A DNA stretch of 64,000 bases from CALLVY01 sp937899855 (lineage in GTDB: Bacteria > Bacteroidota > Bacteroidia > Chitinophagales > Saprospiraceae), in contig JBCBQC010000012.1 of NCBI GenBank assembly GCA_039820405.1, positions 31,364 to 95,363 on the forward strand, read 5' to 3'. Positions 1-10,300 of this stretch are shown piece after piece; the stretch's first letter is position 1, and each line of letters starts with the position of its first letter. The notes beneath the pieces were generated by a model. The model worked only from the letters and a program-made list of their open reading frames with translations, had not been told where the DNA came from and ran no database searches. The position numbers and the translations under genes were made by a program.

Positions 1-1291
1 CATTGCTCCAGGCGTAGGAATAAAAACCAGTGCCGCCCGTTACGAAAGCGGTGGCCGTACCGTTGGAATCACAGGTCACATTGGTACCCATGACGCTTAC
101 CGTCAGTTGATCGCCGAGGGAGTTGACGGTTACCGAGCCTTCAGCCGTACAGCCATTCGAATCGGTGACGGTCACGGTGTAGGTGCCAGCGGCCAGTCCC
201 GTAGGATCGGGTACCATGGCGCCATTGCTCCAGAGGTAGGTGTAGGGAGGTACTCCCGTCATCACGCCGACGTAAGCCGTTCCGTTGTTTTCGCCACAAT
301 CGGCATCGGTACTGGAGGTCATGATCCAGAGGCCCTCGGGAGAGAGCTCTACCGTTTGGCTGGCTTCGGCGCTACAGCCGTTGGCATCGGTCACCGTTAC
401 GCCGTAGGTTCCCACGCTCAGGCCAACTGCGATGTCGGTCGTCTGGCCATCGCTCCACAGGTAGGTGTAGGGGGGAGTGCCGTTGGAGGCAATCACCGTG
501 GCGGTGGCATCCTGGCTGCCGGTACAGGTCTCAAAGCTGGCCGTGGTAAACAGCGAAATGGCGGGTCCCGCGGGTACGTCGACGGTGGCCGTGGCTTGGC
601 AGCCCAGGGCATCGGTGACGGTCACGGTGTAGCTGCCGGGGGCCAAACCGGTGGCTTCTTTGGTCGTTTGGCCATCGTCCCATAAGTAGCTGTAAGGCTC
701 GGTACCCAGCATCGCCGATACGATGGCGACGCCGGAATTGGAGCCTTCGCAGGCGGCGATGGCGGAAGTCATCAGCCAAATACCTTCGGGATGCAGCTCG
801 ACGGTACCCGTGGCCGTAGCGGTACAGCCTTGGGTATCGGTGACCGTCACGGTGTAGGTGCCCACACCGAGGCCCGTAGCTTGGGCGGTGGTTTGTCCAC
901 TGCTCCAGGCGTAGGTATAACCGGGAACGCCATTGAAGGCGATGGCTTCCAGAACGCCGTTGTTGCTCACCTCACAAGTCGTGTAGGAGGGTTGCGGGCT
1001 GATCAGGACGCCCAGGTTGGAGCTGGCGCAGGAGTCGTTGGCCATGCCTTGCTGTTGGTCGGAATAGAGGTACAGGGCTCCATCCTGAAACTCGCCCAAC
1101 TCGGTGAGTAAGTCAAAAGGATCGGCCTGCCCCGACATCAGTTGGTAGGGGCTTACTTCGGGGTGGAAGGCGTCCGAGGCTTGCATCGGCCCGCTCCAGA
1201 AGAGGAGGGCGAGGACGAGTGGGGACCACCAGGGGTAGCTGGTGACCTGGTCCTTAAAATAGGTTTGTAGGGTAAATATCCGTTTTTTCAT
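1..1291 (-). CDS. SprB-repeat surface protein, 5' part only (runs off the window start)
   Basis: The frame is open from an ATG at 1291 to the left edge, so only the N-terminal ~430 residues are present. A basic start (MKKRIF) leads into a hydrophobic stretch around residues 24-36 (PLVLALLFWSG) that looks like a signal peptide. After a ~50-residue linker come four complete repeats and part of a fifth, each with Cys near its start, a PYTYLW-S/D-DGQTT core, GL-x-x-GTYTVTVTD and a final GC. This is the SprB repeat of Bacteroidota gliding adhesins and other large exported surface proteins. Such proteins usually end in a type B T9SS sorting domain, which would lie outside the window. The family call is firm; the precise role is not known. 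Confidence 0.85.
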   Translation of the reverse strand, partial: MKKRIFTLQTYFKDQVTSYPWWSPLVLALLFWSGPMQASDAFHPEVSPYQLMSGQADPFDLLTELGEFQDGALYLYSDQQQGMANDSCASSNLGVLISPQPSYTTCEVSNNGVLEAIAFNGVPGYTYAWSSGQTTAQATGLGVGTYTVTVTDTQGCTATATGTVELHPEGIWLMTSAIAACEGSNSGVAIVSAMLGTEPYSYLWDDGQTTKEATGLAPGSYTVTVTDALGCQATATVDVPAGPAISLFTTASFETCTGSQDATATVIASNGTPPYTYLWSDGQTTDIAVGLSVGTYGVTVTDANGCSAEASQTVELSPEGLWIMTSSTDADCGENNGTAYVGVMTGVPPYTYLWSNGAMVPDPTGLAAGTYTVTVTDSNGCTAEGSVTVNSLGDQLTVSVMGTNVTCDSNGTATAFVTGGTGFYSYAWSN

Positions 1292-1567
1292 GAAATCATA
1301 AGTTTTGCAAAAAAATTGGCTGTCTATACCGACCGAGTCAACGGCTTTCACCGCGAGCAAGGGATGGTTCGCATCACGAAGTTTTCGGTTTCGGGAAAAT
1401 GGTGATTGATTGTCAAATGGTATTTTCCGGGCAACGGCTTTTTCACGGGTTGGCCCCAGCAGCCCATCGGGCTTCGGACCGGGTTTGGTCTACGCGTTAA
1501 AACGTACTTTGTTGGGTTAGATTCGAATGCAGTGTGCTACTTTGGCTTGTAATGATCCGTTTATCCG

Positions 1568-1798
1568 GTGGATTCGCTTTTTAGACTGCTTTGTTATTTT
1601 GGCGGGAGTGGTACTTATAGATCAACACACGAAATCATCACCATCCCAAAATTAGGAAAAAGCAGGCGCATTCTCAAATCTTCGGAACCGCTTAAAACGA
1701 TTTACGACAAACTATTTCAAAGGAAAGCTAAGATTCTAGATCGTGGTGATTTACGGTATCGGGAAAATACTCCTTCAATTTGGAACTTTTTTGGCTAA
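1568..1798 (+). pseudogene. Short reverse-transcriptase-like fragment in an AT-rich gap
   Basis: A 76-codon frame opening with GTG. Residues ~22-50 read EIITIPKLGKSRRIL followed by LKTIYDKL, which resembles the N-terminal segment of retron and group II-type reverse transcriptases (an IPK-x-GK-RRI stretch, then LK-x-I). None of the later palm motifs, including YxDD, follows before the stop or in the next 70 bases. The local sequence is clearly more AT-rich than its neighbours, which fits foreign origin. The rest of 1292-1868 shows no other gene; it contains only a small AGCCC/GGGCT hairpin near 1459-1471. I read this as a decayed remnant, but a chance ORF cannot be excluded. Confidence 0.3.
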
Positions 1799-1868
1799 AA
1801 TTCAGGTATTAAGTCCATTATTTTGAGCCAAAAGCTTCATTTTCTGATTCGTATCCTCGATTTACCAT

Positions 1869-3272
1869 ATGGCAAAGTTAAAAATTAAGGCGAAGGACCT
1901 GCGTCGTCTCGGCTTGGCAAAGGGGCCACCGAGTGGCATCGCGCTGGAAATTTTACGCCAGCACCACCGCCACACGCCACCCGCCGAAGCCCTGGAGCAA
2001 CTCGCCACCGTAATGGCCCGGCCCGGTACCTACCTCGAAGACGCCGTCTGGTCCCGTCTGGCCCAATTGCTCCACACCCCCGTCACCGCCCGGCCCGCCA
2101 ACATCGAGCTGGCCGAGCGCGCCATCCCCTACCGCAGCTTTGGCGGAGCCGCCATCGCCGAGGGCGCCCACCAACAAATGGAGCTCGCCATGCGCCTCCC
2201 CGTCAGCACCGGTGGTGCCCTCCTGCCCGATGCCCACCGGGGCTACGGCCTCCCCATCGGCGGCGTACTGGCTACCGAAAACGCCATCATCCCCTACGCC
2301 GTCGGCCTCGACATCGGCTGCCGGATGTGCCTCAGCATCTTCGCCATTTCCCCCCAATCACTGGATGAAGCCCCCAAAAATTACCAACAACTGCTCCGCG
2401 ATCACTCCCGCTTTGGCCGGACCACTTTCGCCGATCCCTACGAAGATGAAGTCCTCGACCGCCCCCTTTACCATCAGATTCCCCTGTTGCGACAACTACA
2501 GGGGAAGGCCCGCCAGCAAATCGGCTCCTCTGGCTCGGGCAACCACTTCGTCGAATTTGGCAGCGTCGAAATTATCGAGGGCGACCCCCAACTGGGCGTG
2601 GCGCCGGGTCACTACCTGGGGCTGCTCAGCCACTCCGGTTCGCGGGGCATCGGGGCGGGCATCGCCCAGCACTACACCAAGATTGCGATGCAGCGCTGTC
2701 CCCTCCCCACCGAAGCCAAGTCCCTGGCCTGGCTCGACCTGGATTCCGAAGCGGGGCAGGCCTACTGGCTGGCCATGAACCTGGCCGGCGACTACGCTTC
2801 GGCTTGCCACCATCACATCCACCGCCGCATCGCGGGGGCGCTGGGGGAAAATCCCATCGGGCGGGTCGAAAACCACCACAATTTTGCGTGGAAAGAAAAG
2901 CGGGTCGATGGCCGCGAATGGATCGTACACCGCAAGGGGGCCACGCCGGCTGGTCGCGGTGTACTGGGCGTGATTCCCGGATCGATGACCGCCCCGGGTT
3001 TTATCGTTCGGGGTAGGGGAGCGGCCGAGTCCCTAGCTTCCGCTTCGCACGGAGCGGGGCGGGCGATGTCCCGCCGCAAAGCCAAAAATACCCTCAACCG
3101 CAAAGCGGTGCGGCAACAATTGAAAAAGGCGGGTGTCCACCTGATCGGCGGCGGCATCGATGAGGCTCCCCAAGCCTACAAGGACATTCACGAGGTGATG
3201 AAACAGCAACGGCAATTGGTTGAGGTCATCGGGCGCTTCCAACCCCGGATCGTCCGAATGGATCAAGGCTAG
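1869..3272 (+). CDS. rtcB: RtcB family RNA-splicing ligase
   Basis: 467 residues, normal for RtcB, which joins RNA 2',3'-cyclic-phosphate or 3'-phosphate ends to 5'-OH ends using GTP and Mn2+. Visible motifs in order are PDAHRGYGLPIGG (120-132), the metal-binding DIGC (148-151), GSSGSGNHF (219-227), HSGSRG (255-260), ENHHNFAW (334-341), HRKGATPAG and PGSM (~354-373), and SHGAGR with the guanylylated histidine at His394. All expected catalytic elements are present, so it should be active. No archease or RtcA gene is adjacent. Its stop codon overlaps the stop of the convergent coaE gene within a shared CTAG. Confidence 0.96.
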   Translation: MAKLKIKAKDLRRLGLAKGPPSGIALEILRQHHRHTPPAEALEQLATVMARPGTYLEDAVWSRLAQLLHTPVTARPANIELAERAIPYRSFGGAAIAEGAHQQMELAMRLPVSTGGALLPDAHRGYGLPIGGVLATENAIIPYAVGLDIGCRMCLSIFAISPQSLDEAPKNYQQLLRDHSRFGRTTFADPYEDEVLDRPLYHQIPLLRQLQGKARQQIGSSGSGNHFVEFGSVEIIEGDPQLGVAPGHYLGLLSHSGSRGIGAGIAQHYTKIAMQRCPLPTEAKSLAWLDLDSEAGQAYWLAMNLAGDYASACHHHIHRRIAGALGENPIGRVENHHNFAWKEKRVDGREWIVHRKGATPAGRGVLGVIPGSMTAPGFIVRGRGAAESLASASHGAGRAMSRRKAKNTLNRKAVRQQLKKAGVHLIGGGIDEAPQAYKDIHEVMKQQRQLVEVIGRFQPRIVRMDQG

Positions 3273-3877
3273 TTGCGCAGTGCTCCGGCACGGGCTAGGA
3301 TCGCCCGGTGAATGCGCTGGACTTGGGGGATGAGGAGTTGTTGTCCATCGTTTTCGATCAGGTAATCCGAGCGTTCCCCCTTTTCCGCTTCCGGCAGTTG
3401 CTGCGCCATACGCGCTTCCACCGCCTCGATGGTAATCCCGTCGCGTTGAATGACCCGTTCGAGGCGCAGGGCACGCGGTGCCCTTACGCAGATGATTTGA
3501 TCCAACTGCTGGTAGGAGCCACTTTCGAAGAGGAGGGCGGCCTCCTTGAGGGTGTAGGGGGCTTTGGTCTGCGCGGCGTGCCAGGCCAGGCTGTCGCGGG
3601 CCACGGCGGGGTGGACCAGGGCGTTGAGGAGGGCCAGTTTGCGCCGATCTTGGAAGACGATCTGGGCCAGGTGCTGCCGCTGCAATTGCCCCTCGGCGTC
3701 GTAAGCGGCCTCGCCAAACAGTTTCCTGATGCCGGCGACGAGGGCTTCGTCCTCTACCATCAGTCGTTTGGCGGCGGCGTCGGCGTAGTACACGGGGATG
3801 CCGAGGGTCGCAAATATTTGACAAACCGTACTTTTTCCACTGCCAATGCCTCCGGTAATTCCAATTTTTAAACGCAT
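3269..3877 (-). CDS. coaE: Dephospho-CoA kinase
   Basis: 202 residues. CoaE performs the last step of coenzyme A synthesis, phosphorylating the 3'-OH of the dephospho-CoA ribose with ATP. The P-loop GGIGSGKS lies at residues 9-16, followed by a TLGIPVYYADAAAKRL segment typical of the family and a later LLFESG motif. The frame stays open further upstream to 4033, but the ATG at 3877 directly precedes the conserved MRLKIGITGG start, so I chose it. The gene is convergent with rtcB and divergent from the PorP/SprF gene. Confidence 0.95.
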   Translation of the reverse strand: MRLKIGITGGIGSGKSTVCQIFATLGIPVYYADAAAKRLMVEDEALVAGIRKLFGEAAYDAEGQLQRQHLAQIVFQDRRKLALLNALVHPAVARDSLAWHAAQTKAPYTLKEAALLFESGSYQQLDQIICVRAPRALRLERVIQRDGITIEAVEARMAQQLPEAEKGERSDYLIENDGQQLLIPQVQRIHRAILARAGALRN

Positions 3878-4031
3878 GCCGTACCAATCTGATGTGCCGG
3901 GAAGGTATCTGAAATTGCTTAAAACACCAAAAAAGCCGGCGCTTTGCCCAAATTTTTCACCACGGAGCCGCCCAAAGCGCGAATTGGCATTTTTTTCGTC
4001 AAAAAATATTGCTAGCTTACTGTGTATCGGC

Positions 4032-5078
4032 ATGAGTAAACTTTTACAATACCCCCTACTGCTCTTTTTCCTCGGCGTAGTGCTTCGAGCACCGGCCCAG
4101 GACCTCCACTTTTCCCAATATTACCACAGTCCGCAAAACCTCAATCCCGCCCTGGCCGGTGTCATGGCGGCGGATTACCGCATCAGCAGCCTCTACCGCA
4201 GCCAGTGGCAATCGGTGCCGGTACCTTACCTGACCTATACGGGCTCTTTCGACCTGAAGTACTTCCTACCCCGGCACCGGGAAGGCTTTTTGGGTGGGGG
4301 CCTGCTCTTCAATTACGATCGGGCGGGAAGCGCCCGTTGGCGAGTGGCTCACCTGGGTCTCAGCCTCAACTATTCCCGGGCGCTCAACGAGGGCGACATC
4401 CTCACGGCGGGTTTCCAGATTGGACGGGCCCAGCGCTCGCTCAACGTCGGGGCCCTCACCTTCGCCAATCAGTACAACGGCGAACAATTTGACCCTAACC
4501 GGGCCACGGGCGAGGACAACCTACAGGACAATGGCTTTGGCTACACGGATCTTAGCGTGGGGCTCAATTGGAATTTTACCCGCCGCCGGGGACGTGGGGT
4601 AGGTACTTCCAGCGGTAACCTGGGCCTCAGCATCGCCCACGTCAACCAGCCCGAATTGGGCGTTTACACCAGTACGCGGCCCCGCTTGCCCGCGCGGATC
4701 ACGGTTTACAATTTTGGCTGGATCGAATTGCCCGGCTCGGAGCGGCTCGACCTGTTTTACAGCGTCTACGGCACCGTGATGGGGACCTCCAACGAGGCCA
4801 TGCTGGGGGCGGACCTACGCTATCACCTCGATGCGGCTTCGGGTAAAAAAGTGGCCCTGTCCCTGGGCTTACACTACCGACCCGTCGGCATCAACGATGC
4901 GCTTTTTCCCGTGCTCAAGGTTTTTTACGAAAGCTGGACCGTCGGTTTTTCCTACGACATCAACCTCTCCGAATTTCGAGTGGCCACGGATGGCCGGGGT
5001 GGCCCCGAAGTGTCGGTCATCTATACCATCACCACCGTCAAGCCACTGAAAACCTTTCGCGCTTGTCCGATTTTTTAG
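4032..5078 (+). CDS. PorP/SprF family type IX secretion membrane protein
   Basis: 348 residues with a signal peptide (residues 1-22, ending APAQ), then the family opening DLHFSQYYHSPQNLNPALAG. The rest is rich in alternating aromatic and polar strands, consistent with an outer-membrane beta-barrel. PorP/SprF proteins work with type B T9SS cargo, and SprF is needed for SprB export in gliding Flavobacteria. The frame is open upstream to 3846, but the ATG at 4032 gives the signal peptide. A PorE-like protein and then a giant type B cargo protein follow on the same strand, suggesting a dedicated export and anchoring partner set. Confidence 0.9.
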   Translation: MSKLLQYPLLLFFLGVVLRAPAQDLHFSQYYHSPQNLNPALAGVMAADYRISSLYRSQWQSVPVPYLTYTGSFDLKYFLPRHREGFLGGGLLFNYDRAGSARWRVAHLGLSLNYSRALNEGDILTAGFQIGRAQRSLNVGALTFANQYNGEQFDPNRATGEDNLQDNGFGYTDLSVGLNWNFTRRRGRGVGTSSGNLGLSIAHVNQPELGVYTSTRPRLPARITVYNFGWIELPGSERLDLFYSVYGTVMGTSNEAMLGADLRYHLDAASGKKVALSLGLHYRPVGINDALFPVLKVFYESWTVGFSYDINLSEFRVATDGRGGPEVSVIYTITTVKPLKTFRACPIF

Positions 5079-5104
5079 TTTTACCGCGTCCAAGCCCATT
5101 TTGC

Positions 5105-7135
5105 ATGAGATATACCCTCCTTTTTGCCCTCGCTCTGCTGCTCTTCCCCCTCGTGCTGGGGGCCCAGCACTCTCGCGCCCTGCGCAAGGCGGCCACCAAG
5201 GCGCTCCGGGCCAAGGACTACTATTCGGCCATGGAGTACGCCCGGATGGCCTTGGAAAAGGCCCCCGGGGATGGGGAGGCGCAGTTTACCTACGCCGAAG
5301 CCGCGCGGGCTTATAAGGCCTTTGACATCGCCGAGGGGGCCTACCGCGACTTGCTGGTTTCGCCAGCGCGGGAACGTTTTCCCCAGGCCCGTTTTTATTT
5401 GGGGGAGGTCTTGCGATCGCAGGGCCGCTATTTGGAAGCGGAGCGCGCTTATGGGGAATGGTTGTCCACAGCCCCACAGTCGGCCCTGGCCGAGACCGCG
5501 CGCCTCCGGATCGAACAGTGTCGCTGGGCGGAGCGCAAGCGAGAAGGGTATGAGGACAAGCCCTCGGAAGTCAGCGTGCAAGCGCTCAAAAAATCGGTCA
5601 ATACCCCCCATTCGGAATTTGCTCCCCTGATGCGGGGCGACACCTTATATTACACCTCCTTTCGCTTTCCCAACCGGACGGATACCCACGATCCGGCCCG
5701 TCGGATTAGCAAGGTCCTGTACTCCGTCCGAGCCGCCCGCGGTCGGACCCTGCCCCGCCGCTTCAACGAAAGCGACAAACACACCGCTCACCTCACCTTT
5801 AGCCCCCGTGGCGATCGCCTCTACTACACCATCTGCGAATACTTACCCGACCAAGTCGACATCCGTTGTACTCTTTACGAGCGCCAAAAAGACCGCCGGG
5901 GGCGCTGGGCCAAGCCCAAGAAGCTCCCCGAACCCCTCAACCTGGAGGGCTACACCAGTACCCATCCGCACTGCGCCTACGACGAGCGGCTACAAAGCGA
6001 GGTTCTGTATTTTGTATCGGACCGGCCGGAAGGGCAGGGGGGCCAGGACCTGTGGTACTGTCCGCGCGATTCGACCGGAGCCTGGGGGACGGTGCAAAAC
6101 CTCACGGAACTCAACAGCGTGGCCGACGAGCTGAGCCCTTTTTACGATCCCCACACCCAACAACTGTCTTTTGCCTCCGAGGGCCACGGCGGTTTTGGTG
6201 GGGTAGATCTGTTTCGTAGTGAGTGGTCGGCCGAAACGGGGCAGTGGGCGGCGCCCCAAAATCTGGGACTGCCCTTCAATAGCAGCTACGACGATCTCTA
6301 CCTTTCCTACACGGCCGATACTACCGTGGCTTATCTCGTCTCCAATCGGGAGGGAACGCAGTACCTCGACCGGGCGAACAAAAGTTGTTGTTACGATATC
6401 TTTCGCGTCAAAATGCCCGTTGCGGACGAGCCGCTGCTCGCGGATTCGGTGGTCGTATTAGCGGAGGCCCCGGACAGCCTCTGGACCGACCCCATCAGCG
6501 CTTCGCTGGAGCCGGCGCTTCCCGCCCCCAAGCCCGAACCCACCACTCTTGAAGATTTTTTGCCCTTGGCCCTCTACTTTGACAACGACGAGCCCGACCG
6601 CCGGACCCGCCGGACGACTACCCGCAAGACCTACGGCGAGAGCTTCGACCGCTACTACGCCCAAAAGGCGACCTACCTGTCGGAATACACGCGGGGTTTG
6701 GAAGAGGAGGAGCGCTGGACGGCGGAAGAACGGATGGAGGCATTCTTTCGCGAGGAAGTCTTTCAGCACTACGAGTGGCTGGGGAAATTCTCCGAAATCC
6801 TGCTGGAGCGTTTGGAGGCGGGCGAAAAGGTAGAAATCTTTATCAAGGGCTTTACCAGTCCCCGCGCCAACAGCGATTACAACTTGAGGTTGGGGCAACG
6901 GCGGATCAGTAGCGTTCGCAACCATTTTTTCCAATACCGCGAAGGCATTTTCCTGCCCTACCTCAATCGTGGCCAACTGATCCTGTCGGAAAAATCCTTC
7001 GGGGAGACCTCCGCCGATCAATCGGTCAGTGCGGACCTCGCGGACCGGCGCAATTCCATCTACAGCATCGGCGCGGCTCGCGAGCGACGGGTCGAAATCC
7101 TGGAAGTCATTCGCGATAAATTCGAGAAAAAATAA
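5105..7135 (+). CDS. PorE-like protein: TPR, PD40 beta-propeller and OmpA-like domains
   Basis: 676 residues from the ATG at 5105, which starts a signal peptide (cleavage near LGAQ, residue 21). Residues ~20-140 form TPR-like helices, ~165-450 hold WD40/PD40-type blades (several HLTFSP, LYYTICE and ELSPFYD segments), and ~570-670 form an OmpA_C-like domain (GFTSPRANSDYNLRLGQRR, then a late ADRRNSIYSIGAARERRVEI). This order matches PorE, which links the type IX secretion complex to peptidoglycan. The start lies 26 bases after the PorP/SprF stop, so the two are probably co-transcribed. A paralogue serving a specific surface cargo is more likely than the core PorE. Confidence 0.85.
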   Translation: MRYTLLFALALLLFPLVLGAQHSRALRKAATKALRAKDYYSAMEYARMALEKAPGDGEAQFTYAEAARAYKAFDIAEGAYRDLLVSPARERFPQARFYLGEVLRSQGRYLEAERAYGEWLSTAPQSALAETARLRIEQCRWAERKREGYEDKPSEVSVQALKKSVNTPHSEFAPLMRGDTLYYTSFRFPNRTDTHDPARRISKVLYSVRAARGRTLPRRFNESDKHTAHLTFSPRGDRLYYTICEYLPDQVDIRCTLYERQKDRRGRWAKPKKLPEPLNLEGYTSTHPHCAYDERLQSEVLYFVSDRPEGQGGQDLWYCPRDSTGAWGTVQNLTELNSVADELSPFYDPHTQQLSFASEGHGGFGGVDLFRSEWSAETGQWAAPQNLGLPFNSSYDDLYLSYTADTTVAYLVSNREGTQYLDRANKSCCYDIFRVKMPVADEPLLADSVVVLAEAPDSLWTDPISASLEPALPAPKPEPTTLEDFLPLALYFDNDEPDRRTRRTTTRKTYGESFDRYYAQKATYLSEYTRGLEEEERWTAEERMEAFFREEVFQHYEWLGKFSEILLERLEAGEKVEIFIKGFTSPRANSDYNLRLGQRRISSVRNHFFQYREGIFLPYLNRGQLILSEKSFGETSADQSVSADLADRRNSIYSIGAARERRVEILEVIRDKFEKK

Positions 7136-7258
7136 TTCCTTTTTTTAACATTTTACTTTCCCATCATGTGAGCCTCATATGAGCCAATGTCCTATTGCCT
7201 TAGGGCTTGTAAACCAGTTTATTCGTATTTTTGGGTAGTTTTTGCATGTCGTTAAAAT

Positions 7259-7266
7259 TATATTTG
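7259..7266 (+). promoter_or_regulatory. Possible TAnnTTTG promoter box upstream of the PKD protein
   Basis: TATATTTG fits the Bacteroidota -7 consensus TAnnTTTG in the AT-rich 233-base gap before the giant PKD gene. TTTG stretches occur upstream at 7230-7233 and 7241-7244, but neither has ideal spacing. The leader would be about 100 bases. Confidence 0.3.
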
Positions 7267-7368
7267 TTAAGTTTTTAACCAGTTGATAATCAGTTCTTTG
7301 CGGCATTGTATTTGTGCGAAAGTCAGTACTTAGACGACTGATTTAGGATTAATCTAATACGACGACAT

Positions 7369-10300
7369 ATGCTACGCTTTTACACCCAAATGCTGCTGGT
7401 ATTCCTATGCTCCATAGGAACCGCGACGGCGCAGGTTACGGTAGATTTTACGGCCAATCGTACTTCGGGCTGTGGTTTTCTCCAAGTTGGTTTTACTGAT
7501 TTATCTTCTTCCAGTGCGGGCAATATTGTGGCCTGGAATTGGGATTTTGACGGTGCTACGGCGGGCGTACAAAATCCTGGCAACGTATTTAGTAATCCCG
7601 GCCGCTACACCATTTGTCTGAGCGTCACCGACGATCAGGGCAATACGGGGCAGGCTTGCAAGACCGACTACATCCAAGTATACACCGTTCCTGAACCCGA
7701 CTTTGAAGCGGATCCGGAGGCGGGCTGTGCACCGCTGAATGTGGTTTTTACCGACCTGACCACGGCCGGTGAAGGAGCCATCACCGAACGCATCTGGGGG
7801 GTTGGTGGCGTCAATGGGGTCATCATCGACGATGGCTCGAGCCCTACCGTACAAAACGATTATCCACTCCCCGACAACTATACCATCAGCCTCACGGTGA
7901 GCGATGCCAACGGTTGTTCCAATACCGTGACCAAGAGCAACTACGTCCGGGTCAACCAGGCGCCGCCAATCGATGTATCGGCTGCCATTCGGGATGCTTG
8001 CGAGCCTCCCTTCGTCGTCGATTTTGTCAACAACGATCCCCGCCCCGACATTATCTACACCTGGGACTTTGGCGATGGCCAGACCTACACCGGTCCGACG
8101 CCACCGCCCATTACCTACAGCAATTCGGGGGTATTTGACGTATACGTCCGGGCCGAGGAGCCCAACTCGGGCTGCTTTAGCGAAACAACCCTCAGCGAAT
8201 ACATTCGAATCGATCCCGAAATTCAAATTCGGGCGGCGGCGGAGTCGGTGTGTATTGATGGTCGGATCATCTTTGAAGACTTGTCGGGCGTTCCGGTCGA
8301 TAGTTTGGTTTGGGATTTTGGTGATGGGGTAGTAAGCAATGCCACGCGGCCCAATCACCGCTTTCGTACCCTGGGTTGTTTTACCGTGTCGGTTACCCGC
8401 TACGCTACCAATGGCTGCGTGACTATGGCGACTTATCCAACCTGTATTCAGGTCAACGACCGACCCGTGGTCGACTACACGATTGATCGTCCGATTGGTT
8501 GCGACCTGCCCCACGTGGTCACCCTCACTTCCACCACCCCCAACGCTGCCACCTGGGAGTGGAGCCTGGGCAATGGGACCATCAGCACGGAGGAGAACCC
8601 CACCATTTCGATCGAAAATTACGGTGTTTATCCCGTTTCGCTGCGCGTGGTGGACGTCAATGGCTGCGCCAGTCGTTTGCGGCGCGATTCCATCATCGTC
8701 CAGGAGCTCAATGCCGAAAAAGACTTTTTTGTACAGGTGGGCTGCGTGCCCCTCGACGTAACGCTGACGCAGGCCTCCATCTCGGTCGTGCCGATCGTCT
8801 CCTATTCCTGGGAGGTCAGCACGGCCGACGGCTCCGCGCCGGGCATCGTCTTTAGCTCCAGCTTGGAGACCCCCACCTTTACCCTGGCCGATACGGGCGC
8901 CTACAACGTGACCCTGGAAGTGACCAACAGCCTGGGCTGCGTCAATACCGAGACCTTCCCCTATTCCATCCTGGCGGGGATGCCACCAGTACCCAATTTT
9001 CAAGCCAGCGAAACCAATGTTTGCTACAGCGACGGGGCCAGTTTTGAAGACCTTTCCAGCGACTACACCAACGCCTGGCTCTGGGACTTTGGAGACGGGA
9101 CCTTTTCCGAGGAACAAAACCCCCGGCACAATTTTCTCGATACCGGCTACTACGACGTCACCCTGACGGCACTGCACTACGGTTGTCCCGCCACGGTGAC
9201 CATTGATGATGTGGTCCGGTTTTTACCTCCGATTTCCAACTACATCAACGATTTGAGTTGTGATCGCAGTCTCGATCGGACCTTTACCGCCATTTCGGTG
9301 GGCGCCGATTCGGTGTACTGGGATTTTGGAATCGAAAACACCGATACCGATACGTCGACGGCAATTCAGCCCCTCGTTACCTTTCCCGAGGCTGGGGTGT
9401 ACGACGTTACCCTCATTTCGTTCAACGAAACGGCCCAGTGTTCGGATACCCTGGTTCAGGCCATCACGATTACCGATCCGGTCGCTTCCTTCTCGGTATC
9501 GGAGAACTTGGGTTGTCCGCCCTTCGAAATTGCCATTCAAAATGAATCGGAAAGCGCCAATCGGTTTCGCTGGACGGCTCCCGATGGGCTGATCTCCAAC
9601 GATCGAGCGAAGAACCCCACCATCGTCTTTGAAGATCCGGGTTTTTACACTGATATTTCCCTAATCATCACCGACATCTACAGCTGTACCGATACCATCG
9701 AATTTACCGATACGATCCACGTTGTCGACGTCGATCCCCGGGGGACGCCCGAGAGCTTTTACAGTTGTGGACCGGGTAGCATCCAGTTTGAGGATCAATC
9801 TACCTCGACGGGGGGCGAAATCGTTCGCTGGTCCTGGGGCTACGGTACGGGCGACTTTGGCCGGGAGCAAAATCCGAGCTATACCTATACCGAGGATGGG
9901 GTCTATACCCTGCGTTTGATTGTGGAGGATGAAAACGGTTGTGAGGAGCGGCGGGTATACCGGGATGCGGTGGTGATCTCCATTCCGGTACCGAGCTTTA
10001 ACGTTCAGGAACTGGGCTGTACCCAGGCTTCCGTTCCCTTCAACAACACTTCGACTGGACAAGACCTGACCTATTTGTGGGATTTTGGCGACGGAAATTT
10101 TTCGACCGATCCCAATCCCGACCACCAGTACGCGGCGGAAGGCAGCTACACGGTTTGTCTGACGGTGGCCGATCCTCAGGGTTGCGATAGCACCTACTGT
10201 ATGCCGGACCCACTGCTGATCGCCAACCCAGTGGCCAATTTTACGGCTGATAATACCTTGGGGACTTGTCCTCCAATGCTGGTGAACTTTGAAAACCTTT

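Noticed and set aside
3269..4033. Longer coaE start at 4033
   Set aside because: The 52 extra residues do not resemble CoaE and would run into the divergent gene; the ATG at 3877 gives the family start.
7501..9177. 558-codon open frame on the minus strand inside the PKD gene
   Set aside because: It mirrors the PKD repeats and has no signal, motif or plausible start context.
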